Below, one piece after another: positions 19,448 to 27,455 of a stretch of 64,000 bases of DNA. The notes beneath the pieces are model-generated. The model did no database searches and was not told the origin of the DNA. It saw only the letters and a program-made list of their open reading frames with translations. This DNA comes from Candidatus Thiobius zoothamnicola (GTDB lineage: Bacteria; Pseudomonadota; Gammaproteobacteria; Chromatiales; Chromatiaceae), in NCBI GenBank assembly GCA_030826945.1, contig JAPQLC010000003.1:62001-126000 (forward strand). Reading direction: 5' to 3'. The stretch's first letter is position 1. Each line of letters opens with the position of its first letter. The position numbers were made by a program, and so were the translations under genes.

Positions 19448-19995
19448 ATGAAAGCTGTGATCCTGGCCGGCGGCCTCGGCACCCGAATCTCTGAAGAAAC
19501 CCACCTGAAGCCCAAACCCATGATTGAGATCGGCGGCAAGCCGATGCTCTGGCATGTGATGAAAATATATTCTGCGCATGGCATCAATGACTTTATTATT
19601 TGTTGCGGTTATAAGGGCTATGTGATTAAGGAATATTTTGCCAACTACTTTTTACACATGTCCGATGTGACTTTTGATATGACGAACAACCGCATGGAAG
19701 TGCATCAACAAAATGCCGAACCCTGGAAGGTGACCTTAATAGATACGGGTGAACAAACACTCACCGGCGGTCGCCTGAAGCGGGTGACTGAATATGTCCA
19801 GGATGAAGAGGCGTTCTGTTTTACCTATGGTGATGGTGTGGCAGACATAAATATCAGTGCTGAAATCCAGTTCCATCAAGCCCATGGCAAGTGGGTTACC
19901 GTAACAGCAGTACAACCCCCCGGGCGTTATGGCGCATTACAAATACAGGACGAACAGGTCACCGGTTTTGCAAAGCTCCCTGGAAGATATGGTGA
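19448..19995 (+). pseudogene. rfbF: Glucose-1-phosphate cytidylyltransferase RfbF with internal out-of-frame deletion
   Basis: The first ~173 codons match RfbF closely (LAGGLGTRISEETHLKPKPM near residue 6, then GGKPMLWH, CFTYGDGV, TAVQPPGRYG). After VTGF the family sequence stops. The frame runs 16 more non-family codons to a stop at 20020. In the next frame, 19975-19995 encodes APWKIW plus stop, which is how intact RfbF ends. So roughly 75 codons were lost with a frame change, including the conserved GGWINGGFFV segment. The enzyme should be inactive; CDP-glucose must come from elsewhere, or the branch is dead. A real deletion and an assembly error are not separable here. Confidence 0.82.
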
Positions 19996-21050
19996 TCAAT
20001 CGTCCGTTTTGGCGGGATAAGCGGGTCTTTTTAACCGGCCATACCGGTTTCAAGGGCGGCTGGTTGGCGCTTTGGCTTGCCGATATGGGCGCAGAGGTGT
20101 TTGGTTACGCACTGGCTCCGCCTACCGAGCCGAATTTTTTTACCACAACCCGATTAGAGCGTTATTTAACGCAACATACCCAGGCCGATATTCGGGATGT
20201 CGCCACACTCACAACCGCTTTGCAACAATCCGGTGCAGAAATCGTTTTTCATCTGGCGGCCCAGCCTCTGGTACGCCATTCCTATGTCGAGCCGGTGGAG
20301 ACCTATCAGACCAATGTGATGGGCACGGTCAACCTGCTGGAAGCCGTGCGCAACACGCCCGCCGTAAAGGCTATCGTCAATATCACGACCGACAAATGTT
20401 ACGAAAACCGCGAATGGGTCTGGCCGTATCGGGAAAATGAGGCACTAGGCGGTTATGACCCCTACTCCAGCAGCAAGGCCTGCGCAGAATTGGTTACTGC
20501 ATCCTATCGCAATGCCTTTCTACAAAAGGCGGGCACACAGCTTGCCAGCGTGCGCGCAGGCAATGTGATCGGCGGCGGCGATTGGGCAACTGATCGGTTG
20601 ATCCCTGACTTTCTTCGGGCAATGGATACCAAACAAACCATCACAATCCGCTCGCCACACGCGATTCGGCCCTGGCAGCATGTGTTGGAACCGCTATCCG
20701 GCTATCTGATGCTGGCGGAAAAGCTATATGAGGCAGGTGAACCCTTCGCCGAGGCGTGGAATTTTGGTCCGGATGAAGCCGATGCGCGTTCGGTGCAATG
20801 GATTGTTGAAAACCTGTGTCGACAAATCCCCAATATGAATTGGCAATGTGATACCCAAACACAGCCCCATGAAGCACATACCCTGCGCCTGGATAGCACC
20901 AAGGCAAAAACCCGGTTGCACTGGCGACCACGCTGGGGTTTGGCGACTGCGCTGGACTATACATTGAACTGGCACCGGGCCTGGAAAGCCGGAACCGACA
21001 TGGCGGATACCAGCCTGGCGCAGATTCAGGCCTATGAGGCTGTATCGTGA
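19989..21050 (+). CDS. rfbG: CDP-glucose 4,6-dehydratase RfbG
   Basis: Extended SDR giving CDP-4-keto-6-deoxyglucose. The start is placed at 19989 (ATGGTGATC), which overlaps the relic rfbF stop in the usual ATG/TGA manner and gives 353 residues, the family length. Motifs: GHTGFKGGWL (about 16-25), HLAAQPLVRHSY, NITTDKCYENREW and the catalytic YDPYSSSKACAE. It overlaps the epimerase gene by 4 bases. Although its upstream partner is broken, this gene looks intact. Confidence 0.93.
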   Translation: MVINRPFWRDKRVFLTGHTGFKGGWLALWLADMGAEVFGYALAPPTEPNFFTTTRLERYLTQHTQADIRDVATLTTALQQSGAEIVFHLAAQPLVRHSYVEPVETYQTNVMGTVNLLEAVRNTPAVKAIVNITTDKCYENREWVWPYRENEALGGYDPYSSSKACAELVTASYRNAFLQKAGTQLASVRAGNVIGGGDWATDRLIPDFLRAMDTKQTITIRSPHAIRPWQHVLEPLSGYLMLAEKLYEAGEPFAEAWNFGPDEADARSVQWIVENLCRQIPNMNWQCDTQTQPHEAHTLRLDSTKAKTRLHWRPRWGLATALDYTLNWHRAWKAGTDMADTSLAQIQAYEAVS

Positions 21051-21613
21051 GTGATCGTTTCGACCTTATTGATACGCGCTTGGCCGGTCTATACGTGATA
21101 CAACGCAAACCGTTGGGCGATCACCGGGGCTATCTGGAGCGCCTGTTTTGCCAGGACGAACTGCAACTCATCCTGGCGGCAAGGCAAATCGTGCAAATCA
21201 ACCATACCCTCACGGGTAAAAAAGGCACGGTCAGGGGGCTGCACTTTCAGCATCCCCCTCATGCGGAATGTAAGATAATCTCTTGCCTGAAGGGGGAGGT
21301 CTATGATGTCGCGGTTGATGTGCGGCAAAATTCACCCACCTTTTTGCACTGGCATCATGAAATACTCAATGCAACCGACCATCGCAGCCTGTTAATACCC
21401 GAAGGCTTTGCGCATGGTTTTCAAACCCTGACGGATGACTGCGAAATGCTCTATTTGCATACCAAAGCCTACCAGGCAGAGGCGGAAAAGGGCTTGAACG
21501 CCCTGGATCCGGATCTGGCGATTGACTGGCCTTTGTCCATCACACAACAATCTGTACGCGATCAACAACACCCAACGGTCGGCCAAAGCCAATTCCAGGG
21601 GCTGCTCTTATGA
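21047..21613 (+). CDS. RmlC-like NDP-4-keto-6-deoxyhexose epimerase
   Basis: A 188-residue cupin-fold protein with the RmlC features GYLERLF, catalytic RGLHFQ, DVAVDVRQNSPTF and PEGFAHGFQ. Because it sits between rfbG and a C-methyltransferase with 4-bp overlaps on both sides, it probably acts on the CDP-linked 4-keto sugar rather than on dTDP-rhamnose, which has its own rfbC. The exact carbon epimerised is not readable. The start may be GTG at 21047. Confidence 0.85.
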   Translation: MSDRFDLIDTRLAGLYVIQRKPLGDHRGYLERLFCQDELQLILAARQIVQINHTLTGKKGTVRGLHFQHPPHAECKIISCLKGEVYDVAVDVRQNSPTFLHWHHEILNATDHRSLLIPEGFAHGFQTLTDDCEMLYLHTKAYQAEAEKGLNALDPDLAIDWPLSITQQSVRDQQHPTVGQSQFQGLLL

Positions 21614-22836
21614 AATGTCGCCATTGCGGCGCTACGCTAAAATTGCCTCTGGTCGATTTGGGTAGTGCCCCACCCTCCAATGCGTACCTGACCGAACAAA
21701 ACCTGCATGCCCCGGAGCAATGGTTTCCATTGCGGGTGCTGGTTTGTGAATCTTGCTGGTTGGTGCAAACCGAAGACTTTACCCGGGCCGAAGCGTTATT
21801 TGATGCCGACTATGCCTATTTCAGCGGCTTCTCACAAAGCTGGTTGCAACATAGCGAGCGTTATGTTGCCGACATGGTGGAGCGTTTCGGGCTGAATGAA
21901 CAAAGCCATGTGGTCGAAGTAGCCGCCAACGATGGTTACCTGTTGCAATACGTCAAGGCCCGGCATATCCCCTGTACGGGCATCGAACCCACAGCGAACA
22001 CCGCCAATGCCGCCAGACAAAAAGGCCTTGAGATTATTGAAGATTTTTTTGGCGTTAAGCTGGCGGAGCAACTGGTCGCCGCAGGCAAACAGGCCGACTT
22101 GGCCGTAGCCAACAACGTGCTCGCGCATGTGCCGGATATCAATGACTTTGTCGCAGGCTTCTCACGGCTGCTCAAACCCCAAGGCGTGGCGACCTTTGAA
22201 TTTCCGCATCTGTTGCGGCTGATCGAAGGCAACCAATTTGATACCCTCTACCACGAACACTTCTCATACCTTTCGCTCACCGCCGTCGAGCATATTTTTA
22301 CCGCGAATGGCCTGAGCCTGTTTGATGTGGAAGAACACTCGACCCATGGTGGCAGCCTGCGCGTATTTGCGCAACGTGCTGATACGGGCAAGCAGACTGT
22401 GAGTGCGAAAATAACCGAATTGTTACAATGTGAAACGCAGGCAGGCATCACGACCAGTGAATATTACAGTGGCTTTCAAACCAAAACCGATCAGGTCAAA
22501 AACAACTTTCTGGCTTTTTTACTGAAGGCCAAACAACAAGGCAAGACGGTAGCGGCCTATGGCGCGGCAGCCAAGGGCAATACACTGATCAACTATGCCG
22601 GTATCCGACCGGACTTGATCGCCTTCGTAGTGGATCGCAACCCGGCCAAGCAAGGGAAATATCTGCCGGGCAGCCGCATACCCATTGTGCATGAAGATCA
22701 ATTAATGCAAACAAAGCCGGATTATGTGATCATTTTGCCCTGGAATATCCAGCACGAAATTAAGGAGCAACTGAACTATATTGCAGAGTGGAACGGGCGG
22801 TTTGTGGTGGCGATTCCCGGGTTGAGCGTTTTATGA
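21610..22836 (+). CDS. SAM-dependent sugar C-methyltransferase
   Basis: A 408-residue three-domain enzyme of the TylC3/CDP-sugar C-methyltransferase type. It has an N-terminal zinc-binding region (CRHCG at 3-7, later CESCW), a SAM-binding core with VVEVAANDGYLLQYV (about 100-114), and a C-terminal domain with AYGAAAKGNTLINY and FVVDRNPAKQGKYLPG. In this operon it likely methylates carbon 3 of the CDP-4-keto-6-deoxy sugar on the way to a branched sugar. The identity of the final sugar is inference. Confidence 0.85.
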   Translation: MKCRHCGATLKLPLVDLGSAPPSNAYLTEQNLHAPEQWFPLRVLVCESCWLVQTEDFTRAEALFDADYAYFSGFSQSWLQHSERYVADMVERFGLNEQSHVVEVAANDGYLLQYVKARHIPCTGIEPTANTANAARQKGLEIIEDFFGVKLAEQLVAAGKQADLAVANNVLAHVPDINDFVAGFSRLLKPQGVATFEFPHLLRLIEGNQFDTLYHEHFSYLSLTAVEHIFTANGLSLFDVEEHSTHGGSLRVFAQRADTGKQTVSAKITELLQCETQAGITTSEYYSGFQTKTDQVKNNFLAFLLKAKQQGKTVAAYGAAAKGNTLINYAGIRPDLIAFVVDRNPAKQGKYLPGSRIPIVHEDQLMQTKPDYVIILPWNIQHEIKEQLNYIAEWNGRFVVAIPGLSVL

Positions 22837-22926
22837 ACAGCATAAAAAGAGGAAATAAACCGCAATGTTACTCGGGTTGCATGTGCCAATATTAACAACC
22901 CTGCTTGAGCTTATGGGAGAAGCAGC

Positions 22927-23109
22927 ATGAATACAAATAATGACCCAATGGAAGATATCCGTGAAATAAGGCATCAAATTTCTAATGAGTTTGGGCATAA
23001 TCCCAAAAGTTACATTGATTATCTTAAAAGCACTGAAAAAAATTATGCAACGCAACTAAGGTTATATGAAAAATCGTCTGATATAAAACCGACCCGTGTA
23101 ACCTCATAG
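22927..23109 (+). CDS. Small hypothetical protein, 60 residues
   Basis: A short frame with a good ribosome-binding site (GGGAGA 6-7 nt before the ATG). Its product, rich in charged residues, has a MEDIREIRHQISNEFGHN core. This resembles small helical proteins found beside toxin-antitoxin genes, but I cannot assign a family. It stands alone between the C-methyltransferase and the Rpn-type nuclease, in an accessory patch. Confidence 0.5.
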   Translation: MNTNNDPMEDIREIRHQISNEFGHNPKSYIDYLKSTEKNYATQLRLYEKSSDIKPTRVTS

Positions 23110-23215
23110 GATTAAGTAAAGGTGCGCCATGATGTCGGGTTTTTGCATGACCTTTCCCGCACCGAAACCCATGTTTTGGCCTACCCACTATCCGTTAAAA
23201 CAACATTACCATGAT

Positions 23216-23235
23216 CCGAAATTAGCCCATTTCGG
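23216..23235 (+). other. Hairpin directly before the Rpn-type gene
   Basis: A 7-bp perfect inverted repeat (CCGAAAT / ATTTCGG) around TAGCCC ends one base before a possible TTG start. It could mask translation initiation or be an operator; it has no U-run, so it is not a terminator. Confidence 0.35.
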
Positions 23236-23256
23236 TTGGTGAATGCGCAACAACGT

Positions 23257-24201
23257 ATGCAAGACAAATACATCAATCCGTTCACTGACTTCGGCTTCAA
23301 AAAGCTGTTTGGCGAGGAACCGCACAAAGAACTGCTGATCAGCTTTCTGAATACCCTGCTGCCAGAAAAACACCAGATCCAGGATTTGCACTACACGCGC
23401 AACGAACAACAGGGCAGCAGCCAGCCGGACCGCAAAGCCATCTTCGATTTAAGCTGCGTCAGTCCAAGCGGGGAGCGCTTCATCGTCGAACTGCAAAAGG
23501 CCAAGCAAAACTACTTCAAGGATCGCAGCCTGTACTACGCCACCTTCCCGATCCAGGAACAGGCGCAACGGGGCGAATGGGACTACCGCCTGGCGGCGGT
23601 CTATACAGTTGGTATCCTGGACTTTGTGTTTGACGAAGACCGCGACAATACCGATGTGGTGCACACAGTCCAGCTAAAAAACCAAAAGGGCCGGGTATTC
23701 TACGATAAGCTGACCTTCATCTACCTGACCCTGCCGCGTTTCCAAAAAACACTGGACGAACTGGAAACCACACGGGATAAATGGTTCTACATCTTTCGTC
23801 ATTTGCAGGAGTTACAAGAAATCCCACCCGCGCTCCACGAAGACATCTTCGTGGAACTGTTCGAGGCCGCACAAATCGCGCAATTCGACCCGGCAGAGCG
23901 CCATGCCTACGAAGACAGCCTGAAATACTATCGTGACCTGAAAAACGTCACGGATACCGCACGGGGCGAAGGCGTGGACGAGGGCATTGAAAAGGGCCGG
24001 ATACAAGGCCGCCAAGAAGGTTTGCAAGAAGGTTTGCAAAAAGGCCGGACAGAAGGCCTGAAGACAGGCCGGGCAGAAGGCCTGAAGACAGGCCGGGAAG
24101 AGGGTCGATTGGAAGAAAAACGCGCATTGGCGCAAAAGCTGAAGGCGGGTGGCATGACGAATGCGCAAATTGCCAATCTGATCGGGATTGAGCTGGATTG
24201 A
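23257..24201 (+). CDS. Rpn family recombination-promoting nuclease / PD-(D/E)XK transposase-like protein
   Basis: The 314-residue product opens MQDKYINPFTDFGFKKLFG, the hallmark of the Rpn/YhgA-like nuclease family. A PD-(D/E)XK core follows, with AIFDLSCVSPSGERFIVELQ holding the acidic and E-x-Q catalytic positions (about residues 63-82). The C terminus is a low-complexity coiled segment of EGLQEGLQKGRTEGLKTG-type repeats ending in a short helix-turn-like MTNAQIANLIG. I chose the ATG at 23257 because family members start here; GTG/TTG codons lie 6-7 codons upstream. Such genes are common in several copies in sulfur-bacterial and cyanobacterial genomes and act on DNA in ways that are poorly defined. 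Confidence 0.85.
   Translation: MQDKYINPFTDFGFKKLFGEEPHKELLISFLNTLLPEKHQIQDLHYTRNEQQGSSQPDRKAIFDLSCVSPSGERFIVELQKAKQNYFKDRSLYYATFPIQEQAQRGEWDYRLAAVYTVGILDFVFDEDRDNTDVVHTVQLKNQKGRVFYDKLTFIYLTLPRFQKTLDELETTRDKWFYIFRHLQELQEIPPALHEDIFVELFEAAQIAQFDPAERHAYEDSLKYYRDLKNVTDTARGEGVDEGIEKGRIQGRQEGLQEGLQKGRTEGLKTGRAEGLKTGREEGRLEEKRALAQKLKAGGMTNAQIANLIGIELD
24016..24098 (+). repeat. In-frame tandem repeats in the Rpn-type gene
   Basis: Two 12-bp copies of GAAGGTTTGCAA (24016-24039) are followed by two 24-bp copies starting AGAAGGCCTGAAGACAGG (24051-24074 and 24075-24098; one base differs at the end). Repeat lengths are multiples of three, so slippage would lengthen or shorten the charged tail without breaking the frame. 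Confidence 0.85.
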
Positions 24202-24209
24202 CAATGTCG

Positions 24210-24283
24210 GGCGGATTAGCGGCGCATTAGGTGTTTTGTTTGAAGCTTATCGCCAAGCTGAAGCGCCGCGTAATCCGCCGCAT
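24210..24283. repeat. REP-like palindromic element, copy 1
   Basis: The element begins GGCGGATTAGCGGCGC and ends GCGCCGCGTAATCCGCC, forming a long imperfect hairpin around a loop that contains GAAGCTTATC. A near-identical element lies at 25463-25537. Together they flank the VapBC-like genes. This kind of GGCGGATTA palindrome resembles dispersed REP/MITE elements of proteobacteria. Confidence 0.75.
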
Positions 24284-24637
24284 AGGAATTCGTGGTAGAT
24301 TAAAATATGCATACCATCTATGAAAATTACACGAACAGATTGACGCCTTGCCGCAAATATCTGGCTTTATACATTAAAAGCTCAAACAGTCAGATAGCGA
24401 TATGGGTAAACATGAGCGGGTGCTTGCGACTATGCAAGCCGGGCATGTTGATAAGTTATTGCGGAAGTGGTCGTTAATCTATTACGCAAAACAGATACAG
24501 CCGAATCCGAAATATCAGCTTACCTGCATGAATACTATACCTTGTATCATATCATCTCTCCTGATTTGTAGATGCATAATGGCAACAAATCAAGGTTGTT
24601 GTGTGAAATATAGGAATCAAGTAATAGGGTCTTTGCC
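24284..24637. other. Intergenic stretch with a possible gene remnant
   Basis: About 350 bp with no intact gene. From 24461 to 24571 an open frame reads AEVVVNLLRKTDTAESEI and ends YHIISPDL then stop, which looks protein-like but has no start. It may be the end of a decayed gene, and I could not identify it. The promoter of the following toxin-antitoxin pair should also be here. Confidence 0.4.
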
Positions 24638-24886
24638 ATGCAAATCCATACCGAACTGGATGATCAACATTATCTCAAACTTCAGCAACTTCAAAGTCTG
24701 CTGGATAAAGACATCAACCAGTTGCTGTCCGCAGCGATTGATCATCTGTACAATCAGCATAATATCGCTGTCGGTTCAGAAGCATTGACCATATTGAATA
24801 AAAATGGTTTTGTAGGCTGTTTGCAAGATGATGCTGAACTCTCGCAACAATACAAAGAAAGGCTGGATTGGGGCCATAAATTGTGA
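24638..24886 (+). CDS. Antitoxin-like protein (ribbon-helix-helix type), VapB position
   Basis: An 82-residue protein whose N terminus (MQIHTELDDQHYLKLQQLQ) resembles a ribbon-helix-helix DNA-binding domain and whose C terminus (DDAELSQQYKERLDWG) resembles a toxin-neutralising tail. It overlaps the PIN-domain gene by 4 bases, the normal antitoxin-toxin arrangement. It should bind the PIN toxin and repress the operon. The family call rests mostly on context. Confidence 0.72.
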   Translation: MQIHTELDDQHYLKLQQLQSLLDKDINQLLSAAIDHLYNQHNIAVGSEALTILNKNGFVGCLQDDAELSQQYKERLDWGHKL

Positions 24887-25299
24887 TTATGGCTGATACC
24901 GGTTTTTGGGTGGCTTTGGCAAATCAACAAGACCAATATCACCCGGCAGCAATCCAATGTTTAAGCCGCTTATCTGAACCACTCATTACCACATGGCCTG
25001 TCTTAACGGAAGTTTGTCATTTGTTACTCAAACGTTGTGGGCTGGATGCCGAATTGAATTTTATGCGCAGTTATCAACAAGGCGCTTTTCCGGTGTTTGA
25101 TTTACGCGAAAATCATCGCGATAAATTGTTACTACTGATGCATAAATATGCTGATTTGCCAATGGATTTGGCGGATGCCTCTTTGGTGATCTTGGCGGAA
25201 GAGTCTGGCGACGGGCGCATCCTGAGTACGGACCAGCGTGATTTCCAGGCGTATCGTTGGAAAAACAACCAACCGTTTGAGAATCTGTTGCTGCTGTAG
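24883..25299 (+). CDS. PIN-domain ribonuclease toxin (VapC-like)
   Basis: A toxin of about 138 residues with the acidic PIN pattern: Asp in MADTGFWVAL, Glu in WPVLTEVCHLL, Asp residues in DLADASLV and the last Asp in LSTDQRDF. Such proteins cleave specific RNAs when not neutralised. Translation starts at GTG 24883 (overlapping the antitoxin stop) or ATG 24889. The pair sits between two copies of a palindromic repeat in an otherwise polysaccharide locus. Confidence 0.88.
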   Translation: MIMADTGFWVALANQQDQYHPAAIQCLSRLSEPLITTWPVLTEVCHLLLKRCGLDAELNFMRSYQQGAFPVFDLRENHRDKLLLLMHKYADLPMDLADASLVILAEESGDGRILSTDQRDFQAYRWKNNQPFENLLLL

Positions 25300-25462
25300 C
25301 GAGTTGGGAGTGGGGTAATACCGTATTATTAACTATAGTAAATCACACATGATTAACTATCGAAATTACACCACCATTAAGCTTGGCAAGCATGATGGTA
25401 AGCCTTGTTCCGTTTTATTTACTCGTTCGTTCCCACGCTCTGTACGCGAACGAATCCGTAAG

Positions 25463-25537
25463 GCTGATTAGCGGCGCATTACGAGGGTGTTTTTCAAAGC
25501 TTATCACCAAGCGGAAGCGCCGCATAATCCGCCGCAT
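25463..25537. repeat. REP-like palindromic element, copy 2
   Basis: Same element as 24210-24283: GCTGATTAGCGGCGCATTA, then a loop with AAAGCTTATCACCAAGC, then GCGCCGCATAATCCGCCGC. The copies differ by a few substitutions and a small indel. Just upstream (about 25424-25455) is a second repeat-like stretch, TCGTTCCCACGCTCTG, of a kind often scattered in proteobacterial intergenic DNA. Confidence 0.75.
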
Positions 25538-25561
25538 GTTGCTGTCTGAACCGACTCTGAT

Positions 25562-26401
25562 ATGACCCGAAAAATTTTAATCACTGGGGCGACCGGGTTC
25601 GTTGGCCGACAGGTCTTAAAGACATTTTCGTCTTATGATGTCGAGCTGCACCTCATTGTCCGTCAAGGTAAAGAAGCACAGGTCAACTCATCATCAAATG
25701 TGATCAAGGTCATCAACACCAAGGATTTGTTTGCTGAAGATGTAGCTTGGTGGACCCAGCAGTGCAAGGGAATAGATACCGTTGTGCATCTCGCCTGGTA
25801 TGCAGAGCCAGGAAAATATCTTGAATCGCCCAAAAATCTGGACTGTCTGATTGGCTCGCTTAATTTGGCAAAGGGAGCCGCACAGGCAGGGGTAAGGCGA
25901 TTTGTAGGCATTGGTACTTGTTTCGAATATGATGTAACCGCAGGTGTTCTTTCCGTCGATACACCAATAAAACCAATCACACCCTATGCCGATGCGAAAG
26001 CAGCCCTTTACTTGAGTCTATCGCATGGGTTATCCGGGGCTGGTGTTGAATTCGTATGGTGTCGGCTTTTCTATCTTTATGGTGAAGGGGAGGATTCCCG
26101 TCGATTGGTGCCTTATCTGCGCTCAAAACTGGAAAAGGGTGAACCAGCGGAATTAACCAGCAGCAGACAAATACGGGACTTTCTGGGTGTCGTTGAAGCG
26201 GGTCGTATGATTGCAGAAGTGACACTCGGCGACCAGACAGGCCCGGTCAATATTTGCTCAAGTATCCCGATCACGGTTCGCCAGCTCGCAGAACAAATCG
26301 CGGATGAATATGGTCGGCGGGATTTGCTTCAGTTTGGCAAACGGCCTGATAATTTGGTCGATCCACCTTGTGTCCTCGGTACTCCAAACATGAAACTATA
26401 A
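25562..26401 (+). CDS. NAD-dependent epimerase/dehydratase family protein (likely NDP-4-keto sugar reductase)
   Basis: An extended SDR of 279 residues with nucleotide motif GATGFVGRQV (about 8-17), VVHLAWYAEPGKY, and Y-x3-K in YADAKAALY (Tyr141-Lys145 region). In CDP-hexose gene sets a reductase of this type commonly follows the C-methyltransferase and reduces C4, so it probably completes the rfbF/rfbG branched-sugar pathway even though the accessory patch now separates it from them. The substrate is inferred from context. Confidence 0.8.
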   Translation: MTRKILITGATGFVGRQVLKTFSSYDVELHLIVRQGKEAQVNSSSNVIKVINTKDLFAEDVAWWTQQCKGIDTVVHLAWYAEPGKYLESPKNLDCLIGSLNLAKGAAQAGVRRFVGIGTCFEYDVTAGVLSVDTPIKPITPYADAKAALYLSLSHGLSGAGVEFVWCRLFYLYGEGEDSRRLVPYLRSKLEKGEPAELTSSRQIRDFLGVVEAGRMIAEVTLGDQTGPVNICSSIPITVRQLAEQIADEYGRRDLLQFGKRPDNLVDPPCVLGTPNMKL

Positions 26402-26415
26402 GAAGAATCTATCCA

Positions 26416-27455
26416 ATGACGCGCGTTCTCTACGAGCAAAACAACTACCCGATTCTACAAAACCGGGTTTATGAAACCCACGAAGAAGCAATCAATTGCT
26501 CATGTGGTCAGGTTCGTCTGATAGAAGATTCAAAGACGGGTTTGATTTATAATGTAGCCTTTCATTCTGAACTGATGCATTACGATGCAAGTTATAACAA
26601 CGAACAAGGCTTGAGTCCTTGTTTTCAGCAACATCTGAGTGAAGTGGCAAAGATCATCAATCGTAATCTTGGGCATAGCAGCTTGGTTGAGGTGGGCTGT
26701 GGCAAAGGTTTTTTCCTGGAAATGTTGCTGGCTGAAGGGTTTGATGTGACGGGATTCGATCCGACCTACGAAGGCGACAATACACGTATCGTCAAAGAAT
26801 ACTTCCGGCCAAGCGTACTGAAACCGTCGGAAGGCTTGATTCTACGTCATGTGCTTGAGCATGTGCCTGACCCGCTCGATTTTTTGTGCCAATTACGGGA
26901 TGCAAACGGCGGTGGCGATTTAATCTACATAGAGGTTCCGTGCCTTGACTGGATTTGTGAAAAACGTGCCTGGTTTGATATATTTTATGAGTATGTAAAT
27001 TATTTTCGCCTGCGTGATTTCAACAAGATGTTCGACCGAGTTATCGCCAGTGGGTATTTGTTTGGCGATCAGTACTTATATGTCGTGGCCGATTTGGCGA
27101 CATTAAAGGTGCCGGAATATGACCAAAACCATGTGATCAACTTTCCACATGATTTTCTCAATAGTCTGGTTCCTACAGAACAGAACAGGCGATTGTATGG
27201 GGTGGTGCATCAAAGGGTGTCATCTTCTCCCTCCTGCGGGAACGTATCGGCTGTCCGGTGGATGCTGTTGTCGATATTAATCCTGCCAAGCACGGAAAAT
27301 ATTTGCCAGTGACCGGACTCAAGGTTTTGTCACCCGCTGATGCAATTAAATTGTTTCCGGTTGGCGCAACCGTTTATGTCATGAATTCAAACTACATTGA
27401 GGAAATCAAAGAGATGTCGATGCATCGTTTTAACTATTTGGGAGTTGACCAATGA
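26416..27455 (+). pseudogene. Frameshifted SAM-dependent methyltransferase (sugar C-methyltransferase type)
   Basis: The first frame, from ATG 26416, carries a zinc-type CSCGQ and SAM motif LVEVGCGKGFFLEML. Near 27195-27205 (after RRLYG) the family sequence moves to another frame, reading GGASKGVIFSLLRERIG, then VVDINPAKHGKYLP. That second part matches the C-terminal domain of the intact methyltransferase at 21610 (VVDRNPAKQGKYLPG). Together they make one protein of about 345 residues. The frame slip falls in a G-rich run (TATGGGGTGGTG). Whether it is a mutation or a sequencing error is unknown. Confidence 0.8.

Noticed and set aside
24402..24788. 128-codon frame overlapping the antitoxin gene
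   Set aside because: The second half is the antitoxin sequence in a wrong frame; the antitoxin has clear context and overlap with the toxin.
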